Of a stretch of 33,827 bases of DNA, positions 1 to 7,448 are shown piece after piece. The position numbers were made by a program, and so were the translations under genes. This DNA comes from JAADEM01 sp965371855 (GTDB taxonomy: Bacteria; Bacteroidota; Bacteroidia; Bacteroidales; Marinilabiliaceae), in NCBI GenBank assembly GCA_965371855.1, contig CBDUZZ010000052.1, positions 1 to 33,827 of the forward strand. Reading direction: 5' to 3'. How positions within the stretch are numbered: the stretch's first letter is position 1; every line of letters starts with the position of its first letter. The notes under the pieces are model-generated. The model saw only the letters and a list, made by a program, of their open reading frames with translations, ran no database searches and had not been told where the DNA came from.

Positions 1-69
1 GCAGTATTCAGTAAGCAGTATTCAGTAAGCAGTATTCAGTAAGCAGTATTCAGTAAGCAGTATTCAGTA
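1..69. repeat. 14-bp tandem repeat at window edge
   Basis: The unit GCAGTATTCAGTAA is repeated perfectly four times with a fifth copy of 13 bases. The array is cut by the window start, so its true length is unknown. It lies just beyond the 3' end of the Wzc-like gene and holds no ORF. Arrays built on CAGT/TTCAG words recur in this window around 20590-20790. Confidence 0.95.
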
Positions 70-100
70 TCCAAATATCGAACATCCAAACATCCACTAA

Positions 101-2518
101 TCATTCCTCATAATATCCCTGGCCATATCCATAGCCGTAACCATATCCATAGCCGTAACCATACCTATAACCATAACCGGATTTCTTTATTGTTACATCA
201 TTCAATAATAATCCAACATTTGAAATTCCCTCTTCTTCAACATTACTTAAAGTATGAGAAAGCACCTCCTTAATAGTATAATTCTGACGAACAAGGAAGA
301 TTATTGAATCAGTATGCCTGGCAATCAGATAAGGATCAGCAACGATTCCCATAGGTGGCGTATCAAAAATAATTATATCGTACCTCTTTTTTATCTCTTT
401 TATAAACTCATTCATTCTTTCTGAACCAATTAATTCGGAAGGATTTGGAGGGATTACCCCCGAGCCAATAATATCAAGATTCTCCATTTCGGCCTGTATA
501 ATAACATCATCCAATATGACTTTTCCAACAAGATAGTTTGAGATACCAATATTATCTTTCTCAAACCCTAAAACTTTATTCAATCCCGGTTTTCTCATAT
601 CAAAACCTACAAGCAATGTTTTTTTACCTGTAAGAGCAAAAACCGATGCTATATTCAATGCACAAAATGTTTTACCCTCACTGGGCATTGAGGAAGTTAC
701 TGCGATTACAGGTGATTCTACGCCTTGGTTAATAAACTCGAGTCTGGAACGAACCCTGCGGAATGTTTCTGTAATAACCGATTTAGGGTGAGCAGAAATA
801 ACATTTGTTTCAGGCTTTTTGCTATGAAGAATATGTCCCAGAAATGGTAGAGATGATATCCTCTCCACATCTTCCTGACTTGTAACTTTATTGTTTAATA
901 ACTGACGTACAACAATAAATATAATCGGTAAGATAAGCCCTATTAATAGAGCTTTTTTACGGTTTGAAGGTTTATTAGGATATATAACCCCTGTAGAACG
1001 TGCAGCTTCCAGAACTTGATGATCAGGGGTATTCGATGCTTTCTGTATTTGTGATTCCGAAAGTTTTCTCAATAAAAAAGTGTATACTTCATTATTTAAT
1101 TCAAATTTACGCTCTATGCCTAACATTTGCCTTTCCTTTTCTGGCAACCTACTCAGCTCTTCTTCAACATTGTTCTTCTGAATATTTAAACGGGCAACAC
1201 TTTCATCCAATATGCTCACTTGGCTATCAATAGCTTTTATAAGAGTTTCTATGGCTACATCCATTTTCTTCTCCAATTGAATATTATCCGGATTCAACGC
1301 TTCTCCATAAGTTTCGATAGAAGTAATTCTTTCAGCATTAATCTCAATAATCTGATTTATTAAATTTGATAAAATTGGATTTTCAAGCTGATACATCGCG
1401 GGAGCCATTACTTCTTTCAAATTATTATCATCCGAGAAATAACCTTTCAGATATTGAAAATAGTTTTTTGTTACCTCTTTAGCAGCAAGGTCAAATTCTA
1501 ATGATTTAAGGGTGCTGAATAAGTATTCAGCTTCACTGGATAGGCTTTGTATCCTGTTCTCCGTTCTGAACTTACTAAGTTCTGAACCTGTATATCGCAA
1601 TGAATCGGCTATCTTACCTAATTGTCCTTGAGTAAAATTTATTGTATTTGTGGCTATTTGATTTTTCTCTTCAAGGTTTGACGCAATAAAAACTTCTGCA
1701 AGTTTATTTAGAAACCTTATGTTTTTGGCACTGTTTGTACCTGTCAAATCCAGATTTACGATAGATGAGTTCTCATCTTTTCTATATGCACTAAAACGTG
1801 AACGGTAATCATTCACCAAACTATTAGGATGATGAAACTGAATATAATAATCAAAATCATTCAACTTACAGCCATTACAGTATATAACAAATGAGAACCA
1901 TCGAGTTGTTACAATATCTCCAAAATGATACACCTCTTTAAAATCGACAGCACCAACATTCCCTCCTGATCGTTTTGTTTTGTATATATAAGTAGTTGCT
2001 GCTTCAGTTGAAAAAGAAAGTTCATAACTCTCTTTGTCAAGAACTTTAATATGTAGAGGTGTACTAAGCATCTGCACATGAGCAGAATCAAAATACACTG
2101 TGAATGGAAAGTTTCTGTATAATTCTGCACTTTTCACCCTACCCTGAATATAATAACCTAAATGAAAATCAAGCTGGTTAATTGTTCTGTTCAATATTTT
2201 CCATGATGACAGAATTGCAATCTGGTTATCCACACGGCTCATTCCCGGAGTTAATCCGAAACCTTCCATCATATTTGGTTGTGTGGCATTATCTCCTCTC
2301 TCCTCCATCAACAGCGACATAGAAGCCCTATATACCGGAACCGTATACCTGTGAATTGTCCATATAACCAATAAGCTTAACGGTACGGTTATAAGAAATA
2401 ACCACCAAAACCGAAGCAGATCATAAAAAAGTTTTTTATAGTCTAAATCAAATATAAAACCGGAAGTATCATGGCCGGAATGGTTTCCTATAGTAGATTT
2501 ACCTTTAGGTGATGTCAT
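101..2518 (-). CDS. Wzc-like polysaccharide chain-length/export protein with BY-kinase domain
   Basis: An inner-membrane co-polymerase and tyrosine autokinase that works with the Wza-like channel encoded just upstream to control capsule or exopolysaccharide chain length and export. The N-terminal Wzz segment has a first membrane helix at about 36-56 (FWWLFLITVPLSLLVIW), a long periplasmic coiled region, and a second helix near 525 (ALLIGLILPIIFIVV). The cytoplasmic kinase follows, with Walker A SSMPSEGKT (K616), Walker A' VGFDMRKPG (D640) and Walker B IIIFDTPP (D719). The last 25 or so residues are a Gly-Tyr run with 11 tyrosines, the expected autophosphorylation cluster, here unusually regular and encoded by an 18-bp DNA repeat. 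At 805 aa it has the usual length for fused Wzc proteins of this phylum. It follows the wza-like gene by 18 bp, so they are probably cotranscribed. Confidence 0.93.
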   Translation of the reverse strand: MTSPKGKSTIGNHSGHDTSGFIFDLDYKKLFYDLLRFWWLFLITVPLSLLVIWTIHRYTVPVYRASMSLLMEERGDNATQPNMMEGFGLTPGMSRVDNQIAILSSWKILNRTINQLDFHLGYYIQGRVKSAELYRNFPFTVYFDSAHVQMLSTPLHIKVLDKESYELSFSTEAATTYIYKTKRSGGNVGAVDFKEVYHFGDIVTTRWFSFVIYCNGCKLNDFDYYIQFHHPNSLVNDYRSRFSAYRKDENSSIVNLDLTGTNSAKNIRFLNKLAEVFIASNLEEKNQIATNTINFTQGQLGKIADSLRYTGSELSKFRTENRIQSLSSEAEYLFSTLKSLEFDLAAKEVTKNYFQYLKGYFSDDNNLKEVMAPAMYQLENPILSNLINQIIEINAERITSIETYGEALNPDNIQLEKKMDVAIETLIKAIDSQVSILDESVARLNIQKNNVEEELSRLPEKERQMLGIERKFELNNEVYTFLLRKLSESQIQKASNTPDHQVLEAARSTGVIYPNKPSNRKKALLIGLILPIIFIVVRQLLNNKVTSQEDVERISSLPFLGHILHSKKPETNVISAHPKSVITETFRRVRSRLEFINQGVESPVIAVTSSMPSEGKTFCALNIASVFALTGKKTLLVGFDMRKPGLNKVLGFEKDNIGISNYLVGKVILDDVIIQAEMENLDIIGSGVIPPNPSELIGSERMNEFIKEIKKRYDIIIFDTPPMGIVADPYLIARHTDSIIFLVRQNYTIKEVLSHTLSNVEEEGISNVGLLLNDVTIKKSGYGYRYGYGYGYGYGYGYGQGYYEE
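123..176 (-). repeat. 18-bp in-frame repeat encoding the Gly-Tyr tail
   Basis: On the plus strand CCATATCCATAGCCGTAA occurs twice in a row (123-140, 141-158) and is followed by a diverged third copy. Read on the minus strand each unit encodes three Gly-Tyr pairs of the C-terminal tyrosine cluster of the Wzc-like kinase. Since 18 is a multiple of three, gain or loss of a unit would keep the frame and change the number of tyrosines. Confidence 0.85.
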
Positions 2519-2536
2519 TAATTTGCTGCAATTATA

Positions 2537-3334
2537 TTATTTGGCTAATGCGTTTATAGTTAAAGCAAGTGCTAATACCGATGTTATTATACCTATAGAA
2601 AATGATTCTCCTATTCCCCACATCTTAGCTTTCATAGGTCGTACATAAAGCAAATCATTTGGATAGATATAATAATAATCCGAATTAACAATATTTTCAT
2701 CAGTCAAATCAATTATATATGTTACTTCCCCATTTGGCGTTTGCCTTACAAGTTTTACCTGCTTTTTCTTTCCAAAAAAACGGATATCACCGGCTTTGGC
2801 AAAAGCTTCGAAAATGGTTATTTGCTCTTTATCCATATTTATAACACCCGGCTTCCCCACTTCGCCTATTGCCGTAAATGTACTACTAGCAAGCTTTACA
2901 ACTAGGTCAGCATTTGTTAAAAAAGGCTTTAATGCTTCCCTGACACGCTCTTTGGCCATAAAAATATTACATTCTTTCAGGTTAATACTTCCTACGTAAG
3001 GAAAATCAATATTCATATCATCATCAATGAGATAATAGAAAAATTTTTGATTCTGTGTAGTACTTGTTCCTGTTGTTGATGTCTGATTAAAAAACTCAGA
3101 AAGTTTTGGGTCAGGAGTTCTTACATGAATATACAGATAATCATTCGGCCGCAAAAAATATTTATCAGTTATGGAATGATATTTATCGTAAGGATTTTCA
3201 TAATCTTTCGTTTCGCTAATGTCCTGTAGATAAACCGTTTCACGCTGAGGAACACATCCGAAAAAAGATGCTGTTATGATTAGAAATAAAATAAATCTAT
3301 TTTTAACAACAGACAAGTATATAACTCTATTCAT
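2537..3334 (-). CDS. Wza-like polysaccharide export lipoprotein
   Basis: Outer-membrane polysaccharide export protein, partner of the downstream Wzc-like kinase. The signal peptide (about 12-26) ends in a lipobox with the modified cysteine at C27 (SFFGC). Then come the poly_export segment around 60-140 (FLRPNDYLYIHVRTPDP; DIDFPYVGSINL) and a SLBB-type segment at about 150-235 (TAIGEVGKPGVINM; YIYPNDLLYVRPMKAKMWG). A hydrophobic C-terminal helix (about 243-263) replaces the amphipathic ring helix of enterobacterial Wza, as is common in Bacteroidota. At 265 aa it is shorter than E. coli Wza (about 380), typical for the phylum. It is probably the first gene of a leftward operon, with a TAnnTTTG box at 3388-3395. 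The rest of the sugar cluster is not in the window. Confidence 0.9.
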   Translation of the reverse strand: MNRVIYLSVVKNRFILFLIITASFFGCVPQRETVYLQDISETKDYENPYDKYHSITDKYFLRPNDYLYIHVRTPDPKLSEFFNQTSTTGTSTTQNQKFFYYLIDDDMNIDFPYVGSINLKECNIFMAKERVREALKPFLTNADLVVKLASSTFTAIGEVGKPGVINMDKEQITIFEAFAKAGDIRFFGKKKQVKLVRQTPNGEVTYIIDLTDENIVNSDYYYIYPNDLLYVRPMKAKMWGIGESFSIGIITSVLALALTINALAK

Positions 3335-3387
3335 AAAAATTATTTTTTAAAATCTTTGCATACAAAATGATTATTAATGCCAAAGTT

Positions 3388-3395
3388 CAAAAATA
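3388..3395 (-). promoter_or_regulatory. Candidate -7 box (TATTTTTG) for the wza-wzc unit
   Basis: Minus-strand TATTTTTG matches the Bacteroidota TAnnTTTG consensus exactly and would start transcription about 45-50 nt before the wza-like ATG. No convincing -33 TTTG lies at the right distance, so this is a motif match only. Confidence 0.35.
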
Positions 3396-3565
3396 ATGTT
3401 TTCTGTTGTAATAATAAGGATTAATCGCTACTTTTTATTTGCCATTATAAAATAAAGACTCTTTGTCAATTTAAGTGAATCTGTGGCAAATTTGATTACC
3501 TGCTATCATTTGACAGAGCCAAATAATATTTAGCAGAAATAAATACTATTGAAAATTATTTTAAG

Positions 3566-3573
3566 TATTTTTG
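3566..3573 (+). promoter_or_regulatory. Candidate -7 box (TATTTTTG) for the WecA-like gene
   Basis: Exact TAnnTTTG match ending 25 nt before the ATG at 3599, which would give a leader of about 20 nt. A TTG at 3549-3551 is closer than the usual -33 spacing. Together with the box at 3388 it makes 3335-3598 a divergent promoter region. Confidence 0.4.
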
Positions 3574-3598
3574 CACATAGAAGTAATACAACAGCAGC

Positions 3599-4711
3599 AT
3601 GAACGATTATACAATTCGGTTATTAATTCCTTTTGCATCGATTATCTCTTTCTTTGTGGTATTCTTCTCTATTCCTACAATATTAAGGGTTGCACGCCAA
3701 AAGAATCTTTTTGACGAACCCGGTAAACGTACTGTACACAAAATAAGAATACCAACTTTGGGAGGCTTGGCAATCTTTATTGGGTTTTTGTTTACATATT
3801 CTCTGTTTGTTGACTGGTTTGAGTCTACCAAGATACCATTTCTCATACCCTCATTACTTATAATATTTGGGATTGGTATTAAGGATGACATATTTGCGAC
3901 TGCACCGATTGTTAAATTAATGGGGCAGATTATAGCTGCACTAATTATTGTAGGTATGGGAGATTTGCGCATAACAGACCTTCATGGTTTTTTTGGATTA
4001 GAAATAAATTACCTGACCAGTGTTATGATTTCCGTTTTTGTCATAGTTTTTATCACCAATGGGTTTAACCTTATTGATGGTATTGATGGGTTAGCCGCTA
4101 CAACAGGAATTATAACTATTTTATCTTTCGGCATTTGGTTTTACATTAACGGTAACTATCATATTCCTATTATGAGTTCTGCTCTTGTAGGAGGATTACT
4201 TGCATTTTCATATTATAATGTTTTTTCAAAACGCCAAAAGATATTTATGGGAGATACAGGTTCCCTGTTGTTGGGTTTTTTGTTGGCAGTTGTAGCAATT
4301 AATTTTTCTGAATTCTCCATCCTGGATAAATACTCCGGACACACTTATGTTATGAATTCAGGGCCAGCTGTTGCCATAGCCATATTAATTGTTCCAATCA
4401 TTGATACTACAAGAGTTTTTTTTATACGCATATCTCAAGGTAAATCTCCATTTACAGCCGACAAAAATCATATTCACCACCGTATGCTGGCATTAGGATT
4501 TACCCATATTCAAATCAGTATTATAATAGGATTAATAAATATCGGGTTTGTTATCTTAGGTTATTCTCTGCGAAATTTAGGAATGCTAAAACTTACTTTC
4601 CTGATTTTTATTATTGGAATGATAGTCGCATATATTCCATCGTTATTTTTGTACTGGAAACGCAAGGATATTGTAAGAAGATTACGGTCTATAAACAAGT
4701 ATCGGAAATAA
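3599..4711 (+). CDS. WecA/TagO/MraY-family undecaprenyl-phosphate sugar-1-phosphate transferase
   Basis: Integral membrane enzyme that transfers a sugar-1-phosphate (GlcNAc-1-P in the best-known members) from a UDP-sugar to undecaprenyl phosphate, the first step of lipid-linked glycan synthesis. About ten to eleven membrane helices span the 370 residues, which is the normal length. Family motifs are in order: substrate loop with PGKRTVHKIRIPTLGG (41-56), the Asp pair KDD (D96-D97), NLIDGIDGLA (157-166) with the catalytic Asp, GDTGS (218-222) and the cytoplasmic HIHHR loop (291-295). The last two resemble WecA/TagO rather than MraY. It is transcribed away from the wza-wzc pair and probably supplies the same or O-antigen-type polymer. 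Its stop codon lies 4 bp from that of the convergent neighbour. Confidence 0.92.
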   Translation: MNDYTIRLLIPFASIISFFVVFFSIPTILRVARQKNLFDEPGKRTVHKIRIPTLGGLAIFIGFLFTYSLFVDWFESTKIPFLIPSLLIIFGIGIKDDIFATAPIVKLMGQIIAALIIVGMGDLRITDLHGFFGLEINYLTSVMISVFVIVFITNGFNLIDGIDGLAATTGIITILSFGIWFYINGNYHIPIMSSALVGGLLAFSYYNVFSKRQKIFMGDTGSLLLGFLLAVVAINFSEFSILDKYSGHTYVMNSGPAVAIAILIVPIIDTTRVFFIRISQGKSPFTADKNHIHHRMLALGFTHIQISIIIGLINIGFVILGYSLRNLGMLKLTFLIFIIGMIVAYIPSLFLYWKRKDIVRRLRSINKYRK

Positions 4712-4715
4712 AAAA

Positions 4716-6050
4716 TTAGGGATATTCAGCAGAAATACGGTATATAAATTGTCCTTTAAGGTTTTCTCCATAAAAAACTTCACCATCATATGCCATAATA
4801 CCATTCACAAATACGAATTGTGCCTTACCTTTCAGTTTTGCAGAGGACACTTCAGTATTTGAACTTCTTGGATAAGAGCAATACAGATTACGATCAACAT
4901 CAGGATCCCATATAACAATATCTGCATCTGAGCCCGGTCTAATAATCCCTTTCTGTGGATACAGCCCCATTAACCTGGCCAGTTTCTCTGAGATAATATT
5001 ACAAAATTCAGAAATAGATATATTATCTTCAGCTACACCGGAAGTATAAAGAACCGAAAGTGCATTTTTAAGTACAAAATACTTATCTGGCCTGTTAAAT
5101 ACCTGCCTATCTATGCTGTCATCAACACTGGAAACTCTAAGAGTTGGCCTGGCAACTAAAAACTGTTCGTTTTTTATCAGTGACCAAAACAGCTTACATG
5201 GAATCAGTGTCAACTTACCGGCCAGAGGAAATCCATGAAGAACAGTTTTATCGTCAACAACAAAATCCATACCTTCACCAATATAACATGGCATTGTCAA
5301 CTCCGCGTATATTTTATGTCGTTTTTGTGCATCAAGAATCAAATCAAGCTCTTCTTTAAAACTTATATTAAGGAAACATGCATTACATCCTGTTTCAATA
5401 ACCTTTTCCAATATTAATTTTAACTGTTCCAAACGATCATAAACTGTTTCATCGTATGTTTGGTTTATTCCCGCATAACCGCTTCCAATAAATTCAGGAT
5501 AGCTTACCTCGACCAATAACAGAAGATTCAACTCTTTCATTTTTCTCATCAGGTTAACTAATCCTTCAATTACAACACCATGTTCAAACAAACTCTTAAT
5601 AGAATAAGTAGTTATACCTTCATGAGCAAAACAATAATCCAGTTCTTTTTCTGAGAAACTCGCCCATCCACTAATTGATAAATGGAATCCATAATCAATA
5701 ATACTCTCTTTTGAACGATTTTTTGAGAGAAAAACACCCTCTATACAATTCATTTTATTCTTAGGCTCAAGATTCTCAAGCATACATGTTGTTCCTCCAA
5801 TAACCTCAGCCCTGCATAGCTTTAACATCTCATCTTTCAATACAACACCAAATTCACTGAATGTACGATTGGTATCAATAGCACCCGGCAAAACATATTT
5901 ACCTGAAGCATCTATTACAGGAGTTTCGGGATCAGGACGAGGAATATTTTGTGCTATCTCAATGATTTTATTATTCCCTATCAATATATCGGATACCTGA
6001 ATTCCTGTAGAACTCACAATAGAACCATTTCTTATCAACACATAATTCAT
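4716..6050 (-). CDS. Dihydropyrimidinase/hydantoinase-fold amidohydrolase homologue lacking metal ligands
   Basis: 444 aa when read from the ATG at 6050, where homology begins (MNYVLIRNGSIV). An upstream in-frame ATG at 6122 would only add an AT-rich hydrophobic stretch. The cyclic amidohydrolase fold is clear: GKYVLPGAID (50-59), GGTTCML (85-91), IIDYGFHLSIS (117-127), HEGITTYSIK (143-152), and a strongly conserved end, ARLMGLYPQKGIIRPGSDAD (358-377) plus VIWDPD. Against remembered hydantoinase sequences, the HxH pair of IDxHxH is N61 and T63, the VHAE histidine is E181, the next strand's histidine is N228, and the SDxx aspartate region reads ARPTLRV. The carboxylated Lys is uncertain (S150 or K152). 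Dihydropyrimidinase or dihydroorotase activity is therefore unlikely. A regulatory or scaffold role is inference. Its neighbours give no pathway clue. Confidence 0.8.
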   Translation of the reverse strand: MNYVLIRNGSIVSSTGIQVSDILIGNNKIIEIAQNIPRPDPETPVIDASGKYVLPGAIDTNRTFSEFGVVLKDEMLKLCRAEVIGGTTCMLENLEPKNKMNCIEGVFLSKNRSKESIIDYGFHLSISGWASFSEKELDYCFAHEGITTYSIKSLFEHGVVIEGLVNLMRKMKELNLLLLVEVSYPEFIGSGYAGINQTYDETVYDRLEQLKLILEKVIETGCNACFLNISFKEELDLILDAQKRHKIYAELTMPCYIGEGMDFVVDDKTVLHGFPLAGKLTLIPCKLFWSLIKNEQFLVARPTLRVSSVDDSIDRQVFNRPDKYFVLKNALSVLYTSGVAEDNISISEFCNIISEKLARLMGLYPQKGIIRPGSDADIVIWDPDVDRNLYCSYPRSSNTEVSSAKLKGKAQFVFVNGIMAYDGEVFYGENLKGQFIYRISAEYP

Positions 6051-6239
6051 AAAAAGGAATGTTTTTAATAAATATAAGTAAAAGAGCTTACTAATACAAA
6101 TTATTTTAATAATATGTAACATTAAAAAACCATCTAATGTGTTATAAAAAAGTAAAAAATAAAGATATTTGCATTCGTTATGCAGGAACTTCGTTTTTTT
6201 AGCGACTAATCACATGAATATTTATAAAAATAAAGAATA

Positions 6240-7361
6240 ATGAACAGAAAAATTATTGCTCTCATTACCGTTGTTTTTTTAGTTTTATTTGGTTATTTAA
6301 TGTTTAAATGGTTAAGTGGGTTTAAAGAAAATCCAAAGAAAAAAACACCGCCACAGTCAATCAGGTTTGTTAAGGCTCTTCCAGTACAATATAGTAATCT
6401 ACCCGGAATTATTGAAACATCAGGCCGTCTAAATGCTTTTGATGAAGTTGTAATCAGTTCCGAAGTAGGAGGAAGACTTGAGAGAGGCGATCACCTGTTT
6501 AAAGCCGGGCAATATTACAGAAAAGGTGAACTCATTGCAAAAATAATTAATGACGAATTCACCTTTCAATTGAAAGCAAAAAAAAGTAATTTTCTAAAAT
6601 CTATTGCCTCAATTCTTCCGGATATGAAAATTGATTTTCCTGATTCATATCCCCAATGGATGAGTTTTTTCGAATCCGTCGATATAAACAAACCATTACC
6701 GGAAATTCCTGCAACAAACTCCTCAAAAGAGAGGATATTTATGGCTACAAAGAATATATTGAACGAATATTTTTCTATAAAAAGCGATGAGATTCGACAT
6801 TTAAAACATTTAATTCATGCTCCTTACAATGGTTCACTTAAAGAAGTGTCTCTTCAAACAGGATCAGTTGTTAATCCTGGTGTACGTTTAGCTGTTTTTA
6901 CCCGTAGTGATTTGTACGAAATGGAAGTTCCTATACGAGTACAAAACATTGGGCTACTTGAAAAAAATATAAAAGCCGATATTATTGATGATTCAGGAAA
7001 TATACAGCATGGATTCATATCACGAGCCGGTGAAATTATTAATCCTGCAACAAATACAGTAAGTGTTTATGTTGCTGTGAAAAACACAAAACAGTTCCCT
7101 CTGTACGATGGGATGTATTTAAAAGTAAAGTTGTACGGACATGATGTACCGAATGTGATGGAGATTCCACGTAATGCTGTTTATAACGGTTCAGAGGTTT
7201 ATGTGTTAAAAGATAACCAGCTGAAAAAGAAGAGTATTAACGTTCAAAAACTTAATAGCGAGACTCTCTATTTTGACGGATTAGCTCCAAATGAGATGTT
7301 GGTTGTGGAGGCTGTTACGGGAATTACCGGCAATGCAATATTTGAAGCGTTAACTAATTAA
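6240..7361 (+). CDS. RND efflux periplasmic adaptor (AcrA/MFP family)
   Basis: Membrane-fusion protein linking the inner-membrane RND pump to the outer-membrane channel, both encoded directly downstream. One N-terminal membrane anchor (about 5-25) and no lipobox. The two half-motifs of the barrel-sandwich (lipoyl-like) domain are visible: GRLNAFDEVVISSEVGGRLE near 63-82 and APYNGSLKEVSLQTGSVVNP near 198-217, separated by an alpha-helical hairpin shorter than in AcrA. A beta-barrel and a membrane-proximal domain follow (MEIPRNAVYNGSEVYVLKD). The length of 373 aa is normal. An 87-bp gap with direct repeats separates it from the pump gene. First gene of the efflux operon. Confidence 0.9.
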   Translation: MNRKIIALITVVFLVLFGYLMFKWLSGFKENPKKKTPPQSIRFVKALPVQYSNLPGIIETSGRLNAFDEVVISSEVGGRLERGDHLFKAGQYYRKGELIAKIINDEFTFQLKAKKSNFLKSIASILPDMKIDFPDSYPQWMSFFESVDINKPLPEIPATNSSKERIFMATKNILNEYFSIKSDEIRHLKHLIHAPYNGSLKEVSLQTGSVVNPGVRLAVFTRSDLYEMEVPIRVQNIGLLEKNIKADIIDDSGNIQHGFISRAGEIINPATNTVSVYVAVKNTKQFPLYDGMYLKVKLYGHDVPNVMEIPRNAVYNGSEVYVLKDNQLKKKSINVQKLNSETLYFDGLAPNEMLVVEAVTGITGNAIFEALTN

Positions 7362-7448
7362 TGATACAATGATACAATGATTAAGACATAAAAATAATTA
7401 GCTCATCAGCACATCATCTCATCAGCACATTAACTCATTAAAAATTCC
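7362..7448. repeat. Short direct repeats between adaptor and permease genes
   Basis: The 87-bp spacer contains ATGATACA-type words twice at its start and the 13-mer CTCATCAGCACAT twice, at 7402-7414 and 7418-7430 (16-bp period). No terminator or promoter box is seen, so transcription probably continues from the adaptor gene. Confidence 0.75.

Noticed and set aside
1..69. CRISPR-like array at the window start
   Set aside because: Units are 14 bp and directly adjacent with no spacers, so it is a simple tandem repeat. The 7-bp array at 33767-33827 is rejected for the same reason.
6051..6122. 24-residue hydrophobic N-terminal extension of the hydantoinase-like protein
   Set aside because: Amidohydrolases of this family begin at the equivalent of the ATG at 6050. 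The extension is AT-rich leader sequence without a proper signal peptide cleavage site.
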